Below, piece after piece: positions 43,587 to 52,160 of a DNA stretch of 64,000 bases (its first letter is position 1; every line of letters starts with the position of its first letter). Source of the stretch: Streptomyces sp. NRRL WC-3626. Its GTDB lineage: Bacteria > Actinomycetota > Actinomycetes > Streptomycetales > Streptomycetaceae. The DNA lies in assembly GCF_000718785.1 (NCBI RefSeq), contig NZ_JOCA01000012.1, positions 124,001-188,000 on the forward strand, read 5' to 3'. The notes below the pieces were generated by a model. That model did no database searches. It had not been told where the DNA came from and saw only the letters and a program-made list of their open reading frames with translations. The position numbers were made by a program, and so were the translations under genes.

Positions 43587-43853
43587 TCAGTCCGATTCGT
43601 AGTCGGTGGTGCTGTCGTCCTGCGTCTGGGACTGCGGACCGTTCCCGTCACCGCCCCCGGACACGGAGGCGGTGCTGGTCGTCCTCGACGTCCCGTGCTT
43701 GCCCATCTCGACCGGCCTCCCGGCGGCGTCGGCATAACGGGCGGTCTGCGTGACGGGGTCGAGCGTCACCGTCGCATACGGCGGCGGCCCGACCGGCAGC
43801 CGATCGGTGACCAGGCGCAGCGCCCAGGGGGCCTCGGGGGCGAGTGTCGTCAT
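43587..43853 (-). CDS. tgmA: Graspetide precursor peptide
   Basis: The 88-aa peptide has the precursor-family leader: PWALRLVTDRLP at residues 9-20, YATVTLDPVTQTARYADAAG at about 26-45, and GRPVEMGKHGTS at about 45-56. The presumed core (about 55-88) has a Thr/Ser-rich part (residues 55-65), a GGGDGNGP turn (66-73) and an acidic, Thr-containing end DDSTTDYESD (79-88). Thr/Ser donors and Asp/Glu acceptors thus face each other across a Gly-rich loop. ATG at 43853 follows AAGGGA. It leads the tgmA-tgmB-methyltransferase operon. Confidence 0.9.
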   Translation of the reverse strand: MTTLAPEAPWALRLVTDRLPVGPPPYATVTLDPVTQTARYADAAGRPVEMGKHGTSRTTSTASVSGGGDGNGPQSQTQDDSTTDYESD

Positions 43854-43901
43854 GGGGATCCCTTCTCTGTCCGCGATGCGGAGTTCAGGATTGTCGCCAC
43901 C

Positions 43902-43927
43902 CAGTGTGCTCACGCGTGCGCACACTG
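43902..43927. promoter_or_regulatory. 26-bp near-perfect palindrome between tgmA and the WhiJ-like regulator
   Basis: CAGTGTGC at 43902-43909 and GCACACTG at 43920-43927 enclose TCACGCGTGC, and 24 of 26 positions are self-complementary. It lies 48 bases before tgmA and 131 bases before the divergent XRE gene, where a -10-like GACAAT (minus strand, 43895-43890) stands on the tgmA side. A dimeric regulator bound here would control both directions. Confidence 0.7.
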
Positions 43928-44058
43928 TGAATACGGGCAGCTCGTACGGCCGCCGGCTGTACGCCAGGTGTCTGGTTTCTGTCCGCCCTGCCCGGGGTGA
44001 CCGGGCGCGGGCGGCCGGAGTTGGTCCGGGGAAGGGCGCGCGACAGGAGGCGGCAGAC

Positions 44059-44892
44059 ATGAGCGGGTGGGAAGCGGGGCTGGACGACGAAGAGGCCGGG
44101 GCCGTGATGCGGACGGTCACCCGGCAGTTGAAGCTGTGGCGGGAGGCGGCCGGCCTCACCCAGGCGGAGTTCGGGGCGGCGATCGGGTACGGAGAGGAGC
44201 TGGTCTCCTGCGTCGAACGGGGGCGGCGGATTCCCCGGCCGGAGTACTTGGACGCGGCGGACGAGGTGCTGGGGGCGGGCGGGAAGGTTGCGGCGCTCAA
44301 GCAGGACGTGGCGGAGGTCCGGTACCCGAAGAAGGTGCGGGACGTGAAGCGCCTGGAAGCGGAAGCCGTGGAGATCTGCTCCTACAACAACTGCGTCATC
44401 GATGGACTCTTGCAGACCGAGGCGTATGCACGAGCTGTGTTCAGCTCTCGACGACCGCAGTTCGCAGAAGAGGAGTTGGAGCAGCGGGTAGCCGCTCGGC
44501 TGGATCGCCAGGAGATCTTCTGCGCCCCAAAGGCCCGCCCCCTCTTCAGCTTCGTGCTGTGCGAAGCGACGCTGCGCCGCCTGATCGGGGGCAAGATGGT
44601 GATGCGCAACCAGCTCGAACGGCTGTCGGAAGTGGCCAGGCTGCGGAACGTCGACCTACAGGTGCTGCCCCTGAGCCGGGAGGAGAACTCCGGCCTCGGC
44701 GGCCCCTTCCGACTGCTCAAACTCAAGGACGGAGCGGCCGTGGGGCTGAGCGAAATCCAGCTCACCAACCGCGTGATCACCGACCCGAAAGAGACCACGG
44801 TCCTCGACATGCGCTATGGGATCATCCGGGCGCAGGCTCTCACACCACGAGAGTCGCTGGCCTTCATCGAGAAAGTGCTGGGAGAGTCATGA
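44059..44892 (+). CDS. WhiJ-like XRE regulator with DUF5753 domain
   Basis: The 277-aa protein has an XRE HTH at residues about 15-70 (LKLWREAAGLTQAEFGAAIG, then GEELVSCVERGRRIPRPEYL) and a C-terminal DUF5753 domain (IDGLLQTEAYARAVFSSRRP, FSFVLCEATLRRLIGG, LQVLPLSREENSGLGGPFRL). This is the WhiJ layout, in which a repressor of developmental or antibiotic genes is released by a DUF397 partner. ATG at 44059 is eight bases after AGGAGG. It overlaps the DUF397 gene as ATGA. Confidence 0.9.
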   Translation: MSGWEAGLDDEEAGAVMRTVTRQLKLWREAAGLTQAEFGAAIGYGEELVSCVERGRRIPRPEYLDAADEVLGAGGKVAALKQDVAEVRYPKKVRDVKRLEAEAVEICSYNNCVIDGLLQTEAYARAVFSSRRPQFAEEELEQRVAARLDRQEIFCAPKARPLFSFVLCEATLRRLIGGKMVMRNQLERLSEVARLRNVDLQVLPLSREENSGLGGPFRLLKLKDGAAVGLSEIQLTNRVITDPKETTVLDMRYGIIRAQALTPRESLAFIEKVLGES

Positions 44893-45095
44893 CCCTCAAG
44901 CCCTCTGACGGAGCCGATGGCAAGCTGGAGTGGATAAAGAGCAGCTATAGCTCGGACGACGGTCCGTCTTGCGTCGAGGTCGCCACCACCCCGGCGATCA
45001 TCCATGTGCGCGACTCCAAGGTTCCGGACGGCCACCGCCTTGCCCTCACCCCCACCACCTGGGCCGCCTTCCTGCCGTACGCGTCCGAGCGCTGA
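44889..45095 (+). CDS. DUF397 protein
   Basis: The 68-aa protein shows the DUF397 pattern WIKSSYSSDDGPSCVEVA, then VRDSKVPDGHRLALTPTTWAAFL. DUF397 proteins pair with XRE-DUF5753 regulators and in the WhiJ system antagonise them. It is translationally coupled to the regulator and closes the operon before a strong terminator. Confidence 0.92.
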   Translation: MTLKPSDGADGKLEWIKSSYSSDDGPSCVEVATTPAIIHVRDSKVPDGHRLALTPTTWAAFLPYASER

Positions 45096-45109
45096 CGTAG
45101 CAAACACAA

Positions 45110-45143
45110 GTGGCCCGCACCCGGATGCACGGGTGCGGGCCAC
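45110..45143. terminator. Bidirectional intrinsic terminator
   Basis: GTGGCCCGCACCCG (45110-45123) pairs perfectly with CGGGTGCGGGCCAC (45130-45143) around GATGCA. It separates the convergent DUF397 and hsdM genes. Confidence 0.9.
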
Positions 45144-45152
45144 GTCTGCGTG

Positions 45153-46700
45153 TCAGTCGACGACCGGAGCCGCCTCCGTCGTCGCCCCCTCTCCCCGAGC
45201 CTGCTGCAAGGTCTCCGCGATCGCGGCGAACTCCTCCAGCGCGGCCTGGAGGTCCTCGACGATCTCGGCGGCCAGTACCTCGGGCGCGGGCAGGTTGTCC
45301 GCGTCGTCGAGGCTCGGGTCACGGAGCCAGGTGATGTCGAGGTTGGCCTTGTCGCGGGCGACCAGTTCTTCGTACGTGTACGCCTTGAAGCGCTCCGTCT
45401 CGACGCGCTTGGAGCGGTCCTCGTCAGGGCGGTAGCACTGCACGAAGTCTTCGAGGTGGGCCCGGGTGAGGGGGTTCTGCTTGAGGGTGAAGTGCTGGGC
45501 AGTACGGAAGTCGTAGACCCACAGCTTCTCGGTCCACGCCTTCTCGGGACGGGCCGGCTTGCGTTCGAAGAACAGCACGTTGGCCTTGACGCCGCCCGCG
45601 TAGAAGATGCCGGTGGGCAGGCGCAGCAGCGTGTGGACGTCGTACTCCTTCAGCAGGCGCCGGCGGATGGTCTCACCCGCGCCGCCCTCGAAGAGGACGT
45701 TGTCCGGGACGACGACCGCAGCCCGGCCGTGGATCTCCAGCAGCGAGGCGATGTGCTGGACGAAGTTGAGCTGCTTGTTGGTCGTGGTGACCCAGAAGTC
45801 ACGGCGCTCGTAGGCGATCGCCTCACGGGCAGCCGAGCCGTCGTCACCGTAGACGGTGATCGACGACTTCTTGCCGAAGGGCGGGTTCGCCAGGACCAGG
45901 CTCGCGCGCTTGGTGGGCGGGGCGATGAGGGCGTCACGGTCATGGATGAGGGTGGGCCCGGTGGGCTGACCGATGCCGTGCAGGAAGAGGTTCATCGCGG
46001 CGAGACGGGCGGTGTTCCTGACCAGCTCGGTGCCCCAGATGCCGCCGCTGCTGAGGTGCTTGCGCTGCTCAGGGGTGAGCCGGTTGCCGTACTCGTTGAG
46101 GATGTACTCGGCGGCGGCCAGCAGGAAGCCGCCGGTTCCGCTGGCGGGGTCGGTGATCGTGTCGTCCGGGGTGGGGCGGACGCAGTCGATGATGGCCTGG
46201 ATCAGCGGGCGCGGAGTGAAGTACTGACCCGCGCCCGACTTGACGTCCTCCGCGCCACGGGAGAGCAGTTCCTCGTAGGCGTCGCCCTTGATGTCGGTCT
46301 TCTGGCCGGACCAGCTCTCCTTGTCGATCAGGTCCTTGACCAGGCGCTTGAGCTTGGCGGGATCGTGGATGCGGTTACGGGCCCCGTTGAAGATCAGGTG
46401 GAAGGTGGTGCCCTTGCGCTGGGCTCCGAGGTCTTCGAGGAGCTGCGTGTAGGCGGCTTCGAGCTCGGCACCGTCGTTGTTCAGCAGCTCGGGCCAACCA
46501 CGTCCCTCCCAGACTGTCCCCTCGGGCATGATCTGCTCGCGGAACATCGGCGGACGGGACTGCGCCTCGTGCGCCATCTTGAGGAACACGAGAAGCGTCA
46601 ACTGCTCGACGTAGTCGATGGTGGAGACACCGTCGTCCCGCAGGACGTGGCAGTAACTCCAGAGCTTGTCGACGAGCCGACGGGCCTCGGTCGTGGTCAC
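45153..46700 (-). CDS. hsdM: Type I restriction-modification methyltransferase subunit HsdM
   Basis: HsdM methylates adenine in the target of the type I system. The 515-aa protein has the HsdM N-domain (VDKLWSYCHVLRDDGVSTID, EQLTLLVFLKMAHE), then GQYFTPRPLIQAII, the SAM motif ITDPASGTGGFLLAAAEYIL, and the catalytic NPPF in LVLANPPFGKKSS, which specifies N6-adenine. It starts with GTG overlapping the hsdS stop (GTGA) and is the last gene of hsdR-hsdS-hsdM. Confidence 0.96.
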   Translation of the reverse strand: MTTTEARRLVDKLWSYCHVLRDDGVSTIDYVEQLTLLVFLKMAHEAQSRPPMFREQIMPEGTVWEGRGWPELLNNDGAELEAAYTQLLEDLGAQRKGTTFHLIFNGARNRIHDPAKLKRLVKDLIDKESWSGQKTDIKGDAYEELLSRGAEDVKSGAGQYFTPRPLIQAIIDCVRPTPDDTITDPASGTGGFLLAAAEYILNEYGNRLTPEQRKHLSSGGIWGTELVRNTARLAAMNLFLHGIGQPTGPTLIHDRDALIAPPTKRASLVLANPPFGKKSSITVYGDDGSAAREAIAYERRDFWVTTTNKQLNFVQHIASLLEIHGRAAVVVPDNVLFEGGAGETIRRRLLKEYDVHTLLRLPTGIFYAGGVKANVLFFERKPARPEKAWTEKLWVYDFRTAQHFTLKQNPLTRAHLEDFVQCYRPDEDRSKRVETERFKAYTYEELVARDKANLDITWLRDPSLDDADNLPAPEVLAAEIVEDLQAALEEFAAIAETLQQARGEGATTEAAPVVD

Positions 46701-48283
46701 GAGGGCATCTCCAGGTCAAGGGTGGGCTGAGTGGCAGTGGTGAGGGTGGGGGCACCAGCCCTGGGGTGCGGGGGTGCGTCCGACGCGGGTGCGGTGTCCA
46801 ACGTGTGCTTCTGCTGAGCGGGCGCCCGGCGAGGGCTCCGACGCCGGGCCTTGTAGGCTCCCGCCGCTTCCCGCTCCGCACGAATGCGGGCGAACAGGGC
46901 TTCAGCGGGCTCGTCAGCAGAGTCTTGGGGAACCAGACGGCCAGCGAAAGCCTCAGTGAGGAAGGAACGACGGAGAAGAGCGGCTTTCACTCCCTGCTGA
47001 CGAATCCCTGAATTCAATCTCAGCGCCGCCGAGTGATGAGATTCGACGACATCAAGAATTCGCCGCTGCTCGGCCTCCGGAGGAAGAGGAATCGGCATGC
47101 CTCCGAGCTTCGTACCATTAACGTTCGCCTGTCCGACTTGCTGGGTAGCAACCGATCTAATATAACGTCGCCCCATAGGGCTATTGATCACCAAGTTCAC
47201 CCATTCAGGATCAACTCCAGGCAGGAATCGACAACGAATAAGATAGGAAGCAAAGGCCATCCGACCAAGCTCACCTCGATATACGGCAGATTTGCCAACC
47301 AACTCGATACTGTTAGTCCTATTGAAGAGGAGGTCGCCATCCTCAAGGCTAAACTTCGCCGCATCTGGATGACCAGCCGGAATGTACTTCAGGACGCGTG
47401 GGTCAATTTTCCCATCTTGAATGTTTCCCATTCGCAAGACAGGGACATCGCCAGCTTTCGCCATTTCGGACGTCTTTGTCGAGGAGCCGTATTCGATAAG
47501 CGCCGAAACCTCGTCAAGCGATGCGACGGTCCAGTTTCCGGGGACCTCCGGTACTGGACCCCCCAGGGGAGCGGCCTTGAGGCGACGCCCCTTCACTACG
47601 CCAATTCGCGCATGACGAATCGATTCGACTAGCGCGTGCCCGGTACCCTCATCGACCAACGCCTCAGCCAGCTTGCCCTTGGTGGCCAGATCCGCGACAA
47701 GCCTCCGGTACTGAACGCTGCGCCGAGAAGATTTCGCAAGCCCACGTTCCCCCGACTCGATTTTGGAAATCTGCTCCTCAAGCATGGCAACGATGCGTCG
47801 CTGTTCTTCCAGCGGCGGTACACGCACGGGCAAGCGTTTTAGCTGCTGCTGCGGCAGGTGCTTGATCGTACTGCCGGTAGTGAACTTTCCGAAGCCTCCT
47901 GTGACATTCAGGTATTCAAGGTAGTAGCGCAGGTAACTGGAACTGACACCACCAAGCGGCCGGACTCTGTGCAACGCCTTCTGGAAGGCGAGGTATTTAC
48001 CGTCGTCACCTTCGAATACGGCACACCGTCCGACCTCTCCACCTTCACAAACCAGAAGATCACCACGACGGACACGGAAGAAATCCTGCTGTCCCGGTGG
48101 GATCGACATGGTCAATACATCTTCTGTGTCGATCCTCCCCCACTGCACATTGACGTTACGCAGATACGGGACCGGATGGTCGCCCTCCTTCTTTCGGTCG
48201 AGCATCTTCCCAAGCGTCGAGTCGGCAATATCGCCAAGCGTCGCCCAAGCCCACCCCTCCGGCAGCTCCGAAGGAATACTCAC
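46697..48283 (-). CDS. hsdS: Type I restriction-modification specificity subunit HsdS
   Basis: HsdS reads the bipartite target for the whole complex. The 528-aa protein has two target-recognition domains, each followed by a conserved coiled-coil spacer: TRD1 starts LPEGWAWATLGDIADSTLGK, with LPQQQLKRLPVRVPPLEEQR after it; TRD2 starts VPGNWTVASLDEVSALIEYG, followed by IPLPPEAEQRRILDVVESHH. A disordered tail of about 70 residues closes the protein. The DNA for both domains is near half G+C in places (47161-47220 is 29 of 60), far below the genes around it, a sign of domain acquisition by recombination. Confidence 0.94.
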   Translation of the reverse strand: MSIPSELPEGWAWATLGDIADSTLGKMLDRKKEGDHPVPYLRNVNVQWGRIDTEDVLTMSIPPGQQDFFRVRRGDLLVCEGGEVGRCAVFEGDDGKYLAFQKALHRVRPLGGVSSSYLRYYLEYLNVTGGFGKFTTGSTIKHLPQQQLKRLPVRVPPLEEQRRIVAMLEEQISKIESGERGLAKSSRRSVQYRRLVADLATKGKLAEALVDEGTGHALVESIRHARIGVVKGRRLKAAPLGGPVPEVPGNWTVASLDEVSALIEYGSSTKTSEMAKAGDVPVLRMGNIQDGKIDPRVLKYIPAGHPDAAKFSLEDGDLLFNRTNSIELVGKSAVYRGELGRMAFASYLIRCRFLPGVDPEWVNLVINSPMGRRYIRSVATQQVGQANVNGTKLGGMPIPLPPEAEQRRILDVVESHHSAALRLNSGIRQQGVKAALLRRSFLTEAFAGRLVPQDSADEPAEALFARIRAEREAAGAYKARRRSPRRAPAQQKHTLDTAPASDAPPHPRAGAPTLTTATQPTLDLEMPS

Positions 48284-51200
48284 GCGCCCAACTCCCGTCC
48301 CAGCTCATCCAAAATCTCAGCCCCCCGATCCGCCCCGAACTCCCGAAGGAACCCGTCCACGCCCCCGCGCTCGATGAAGGGTACGTCCTTCAAATGCTCG
48401 GGCTCGATCGCCGCATCCGTCGCTATCACGTCGACCATGCGGTCCAGCCACCACACCTGGTCCTCCGTGAACACCGCCCCCGCCTGCTCCTGCCGGGCCC
48501 GCCACGCCGCGTACCGTTCCTCCACCAGCGCCCGGTACGGCCGTACCTCCTCCTCCAGCCCCAGCTCGAACCGCAGCAGCCCGATCAGGTCGACCACCCC
48601 CGCGGCCCCCCGCGGATGCCGGGCCGCCTTCCCCAGCTGCACGTACGCGTCGTACAGCCGCCCCGGGGTCCACTGGAACGGAGGACGCTCGATCTTCCGG
48701 GCGAGGTCCTTCAGCCGCCGGTAGACCTCCTTCGGATCGCGCCGCTCGCTGAACGCGAGGTTGAAGGCCGCGATCTCGTCCTGGTGCTCCTTGATGTACT
48801 GCTTCCAGGACGTCACTCGCCGCATCGCCAGCTCGTCGGCCGTGATGCCGCGCGCCTCCTTCACCTCGTCCACGCTCACCTCGTCTATGACGATGTCGTG
48901 CGCCCGGCGCATGGACATGAGCCGGTCCCGCAGCTCACGGTTGGAGGCGATCGGCTTCAGCGCGTCCAGCATCTCCTGCCGTACCTGCGCCTGCCCGCCG
49001 ATCCGCCGGGCCCGCTCCTGTTGGTCGGGGTCGACGGACCGGACAAGACCGCCCACGATCTCCCGCAGCGGCCGGCCGGCCAGCTCCTCGACCTCTTCCC
49101 GCTCCTCGGGAGTGAGCTGCCGGTCGAGCCGCGCCAGACGACCCGCGAGCGTGGCGACCTCGTCCTCGGTCATCGCCAGGCCCGCCGTCTTGGCCATCAG
49201 CCGCTCCAGCGGGATCTTCCGCTCGGAGACCCGGACCAGCGGGCGCGCGTCCACGCGCGGGGAGTCCGTGACGCCCACCGCGTCGACGATCACGAACCGT
49301 TCCTTCACCTCGGCATCCGGCGTGACCGCCTGGAACTCCGCCGGGTCGATGGTCCGCGAGCCACGCCCCTTCATCTGCTCGAAGTAGGCCCAGCTCTTGA
49401 CGTCCCGCAGGAAGAAGACACACTCCAGCGGCGGGATGTCGGTCCCCGTGGCGATCATGTCGACGGTGACCGCGACGCGCAGCTCGGGGCTGTTGCGGAA
49501 CGCCTTGATCAGCTCGGCCGGCCGCTTCGCCGCGTGCGTGATCTTCCGGCAGAAGTCGTCGCTCTCCCCGAAGACCTGCCGCACCATCTGCACGATCTCG
49601 TCGGCGTGGTTGTCGTCCACGGCGAAGATCAGCGTCTTGGGCACGTGCGTGCGCGCCCGCTGCACCTCCCCCTCCCCCACCGGCGGGAAGATCTCCGTGA
49701 ACAGGTGCTGGCGGAACGTCTCGACGACGAGCTTCAACTGCCCCTTGCTGATGACCTGACGCCCCAGCTGGGACGCCTTCCACTCCAGGTCCTCCTCCAG
49801 CTCCTGGTACCGCTCGCGGCGCGTCTTGCGCTCCCGCATCGGGACCACCGTCTCCGCCGGGATCGTCCCGCCGTTCTCCCCCAGCTCCGTACGGATGCGG
49901 AAGACGTCGAAGTCGACGTTGACGCCGTCGGCGACGGCCTGCTCGTACGGGTACTCGCTGACCAGGTTCTGGAAGAAGAAGCCGAAGGTCTGCTTGACCG
50001 GGGTGGCGGTCAGGCCGACCAGGTGGGCGTCGAAGTACTCCAGGACCGCGCGCCACTTGCCGTAGATGGAGCGGTGGCACTCGTCGATGACGATCAGGTC
50101 GAACGCCTCGGGCGGCAGGTCCGGGTTGTAGCCGACCTCCACCGGCTCGTCGACCAGGTCGTAGCGGTCCAGGGCCGCGTCCTCGCGGTCGGCGCTCGGC
50201 ACCTCGCGGCCCGTGAGCGCCAGCCACAGCCGCTGCACCGTGGACACCACCACGTGCGCGGAGCCCAGCACGGTGTCCCCGGCGAGCCGCTGCACCACGT
50301 ACAGCTCGGTGAACTTGCGGCCGTCGTCCGGGGTGTCGAAGTTCTCGAACTCGGTGGCGGCCTGGCTGCCGAGGTTGTTGCGGTCGACCAGGAACAGGAT
50401 GCGTTTGGCGCCCGCGTGCTTGAGCAGCCGGTAGCTCTCGCTGACCACCGTGTACGTCTTGCCGGCGCCGGTCGCCATCTGGATCAGGGCGCGCGGGTCG
50501 TCCTTGGCCAGGGAACGCTCCAGGCCGTTGATGGCGGTCACCTGGGCCGGGCGCAGGTCCTCCGGGTCGAGGAAGGTCTCCGGCAGGCGGCGCATCCGGG
50601 CCCGCAGGGTCGGCGCGCCGTGGTCGGCCTCGGCCTCCTCCACCCAGCGGGCGATCGTGTCCGGCCGGTGCACGGCGAAGACCTCACGCGTACGCGGCGA
50701 CGGGTCGAGCGCGTTGTGGAAGCGGACGGTGTTGCCGTCGGCGACGTACCGGAAGGGCAGGCTGGCCCGCCAGGCGCTGAGCTGCTGGCTGCGGGTGAGG
50801 CCGGTGGCGTAACGAGAGGCCTGCTCCATGGCGGCCTCCAGGTCGGCGCCCTCCCGCTTGGCCTCTATGACGCCGACCAGGCGCTGCTCGACGTAGAGGA
50901 GGTAGTCGGCGCGGCCGACGGCGGTGGAGACCTCCCGGACGGCGACGCCCCTGCCCGCGAAGAGGTTCTTGGCGACGTCGTCCTGGACGGCCCAGCCCGC
51001 CTTCTCCAGGACGCGGTCCAGCTCGGCGCGGACCTGCGCCTCGCTCATCGGCGGGCGGGCGGCCTTCTGCGCCTGCGCGATGAACTCGTCGCGCCGCGAG
51101 GCCCCGTCCAGCGGGCGGGCGGCCGAACGGGACTCCATCGCCGGAGCCGTCAGCTCGGTGATCTTTTCGCTCAGTTCAGCGATCAGGTCGTGCAGCGCGG

Positions 51201-51870
51201 CCCGCTCGGCCTCCGCACGGGCCAGTTCCGCCTCGGCCTGCTCGCGGGCGGCCTGCTCGCGCTCCAGGCGGCTCTGCTTGCCGTCGTAGCTGAGCCGTGC
51301 CTCCTCCAACCTCCGGCGGTAGGCGTCGAGTTCGGTACGCAGTTGCTCCAGCTCGCGCTGGTCGGCGACGGACTCGGGCGCGGGCGCGGCGGAGGGCGGT
51401 GCGGGTGCCAGGAACACCCTGTGCGTGGTGTCGGACTGGTCGAGGGAGCGGTGCAGCCAGTCACCGAGGCGGAAGCACAGCTCCACGGACTGGAGCGCCT
51501 CGCGGACGTTGGCGTAGTACTCGTGGACGGCCTTGTTGCCCGTCGTGCGGATCGCCTCGAACCAGGCGCGCACCTGCGGGACGAGGACGTCAGCCCTGGT
51601 GAGCGCGTTGATCCGGTCGACCTGCCGGGGCCCCGGCACGGTGACGCCGAGGAGCGTGACCAGGTGCCGGGCCATGATCTCGCCGAAGAGGCGGGCCTTC
51701 ACCATGGCGGCATGCGGGTCCGTGTGGACGTACGACTCGGCGGAACAGCCCAGCGTCACCAGTAAAGGCTCGTGCCCGAGCAGGTGACCGAAGTTGGACG
51801 AGCCCGCCGCCAACCGCGCGACCTGCTCGTCGTCCCCACCCGACGAACCGCCGACCACCGCCGTCACCAT
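48280..51870 (-). CDS. hsdR: Type I restriction enzyme subunit HsdR
   Basis: HsdR is the ATP-driven translocase and nuclease. The 1196-aa protein has an N-terminal region like DUF4145 (AARLFGEIMARHLVTLLGV-type; residues about 25-150), a coiled coil at about 170-240 rich in Glu/Arg/Ala, the nuclease motif GRADYLLYVEQRLVGVIEAKRE (D-x-n-E-x-K), Walker A QMATGAGKTYTVV, the DEAH-type IDECHRSIYG, the SAT-like LVGLTATPVK and the QMKGRGSRTI motif VI, and an EcoEI-type C-terminal domain. It is the first gene of the operon and overlaps hsdS (GTGA). Confidence 0.95.
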   Translation of the reverse strand: MVTAVVGGSSGGDDEQVARLAAGSSNFGHLLGHEPLLVTLGCSAESYVHTDPHAAMVKARLFGEIMARHLVTLLGVTVPGPRQVDRINALTRADVLVPQVRAWFEAIRTTGNKAVHEYYANVREALQSVELCFRLGDWLHRSLDQSDTTHRVFLAPAPPSAAPAPESVADQRELEQLRTELDAYRRRLEEARLSYDGKQSRLEREQAAREQAEAELARAEAERAALHDLIAELSEKITELTAPAMESRSAARPLDGASRRDEFIAQAQKAARPPMSEAQVRAELDRVLEKAGWAVQDDVAKNLFAGRGVAVREVSTAVGRADYLLYVEQRLVGVIEAKREGADLEAAMEQASRYATGLTRSQQLSAWRASLPFRYVADGNTVRFHNALDPSPRTREVFAVHRPDTIARWVEEAEADHGAPTLRARMRRLPETFLDPEDLRPAQVTAINGLERSLAKDDPRALIQMATGAGKTYTVVSESYRLLKHAGAKRILFLVDRNNLGSQAATEFENFDTPDDGRKFTELYVVQRLAGDTVLGSAHVVVSTVQRLWLALTGREVPSADREDAALDRYDLVDEPVEVGYNPDLPPEAFDLIVIDECHRSIYGKWRAVLEYFDAHLVGLTATPVKQTFGFFFQNLVSEYPYEQAVADGVNVDFDVFRIRTELGENGGTIPAETVVPMRERKTRRERYQELEEDLEWKASQLGRQVISKGQLKLVVETFRQHLFTEIFPPVGEGEVQRARTHVPKTLIFAVDDNHADEIVQMVRQVFGESDDFCRKITHAAKRPAELIKAFRNSPELRVAVTVDMIATGTDIPPLECVFFLRDVKSWAYFEQMKGRGSRTIDPAEFQAVTPDAEVKERFVIVDAVGVTDSPRVDARPLVRVSERKIPLERLMAKTAGLAMTEDEVATLAGRLARLDRQLTPEEREEVEELAGRPLREIVGGLVRSVDPDQQERARRIGGQAQVRQEMLDALKPIASNRELRDRLMSMRRAHDIVIDEVSVDEVKEARGITADELAMRRVTSWKQYIKEHQDEIAAFNLAFSERRDPKEVYRRLKDLARKIERPPFQWTPGRLYDAYVQLGKAARHPRGAAGVVDLIGLLRFELGLEEEVRPYRALVEERYAAWRARQEQAGAVFTEDQVWWLDRMVDVIATDAAIEPEHLKDVPFIERGGVDGFLREFGADRGAEILDELGRELGA

Positions 51871-52160
51871 GTACTTCCCCCCAGGTCCCTGGTCGTCATG
51901 TCAATGAGCAAAGCCTTGCAGGATGACATGAACAGGGTGGCATCGCAAGGGATTCGAAAGGACGGCCGGATGAGTCACGCCACCGGCCATAGCCGTCCAC
52001 TGCGGCGGGGACGTCGCCGCAGTGAGCTGAAGTCGAGGTCCAGGTGTGGGTCGGTGGCCCACCCCTCCAGAGCCGCGCCACGGTGCTCGTGTGATGAGCA
52101 GGACATCCCGAGTCGCCGGGGCAGGCTCATCGCCGACGCAGCGACCGTCCCCGGCGGCGT

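Noticed and set aside
45153..51870. Attachment-site repeats around the restriction-modification operon
   Set aside because: No matching direct repeats, integrase or tRNA gene was seen at either end.
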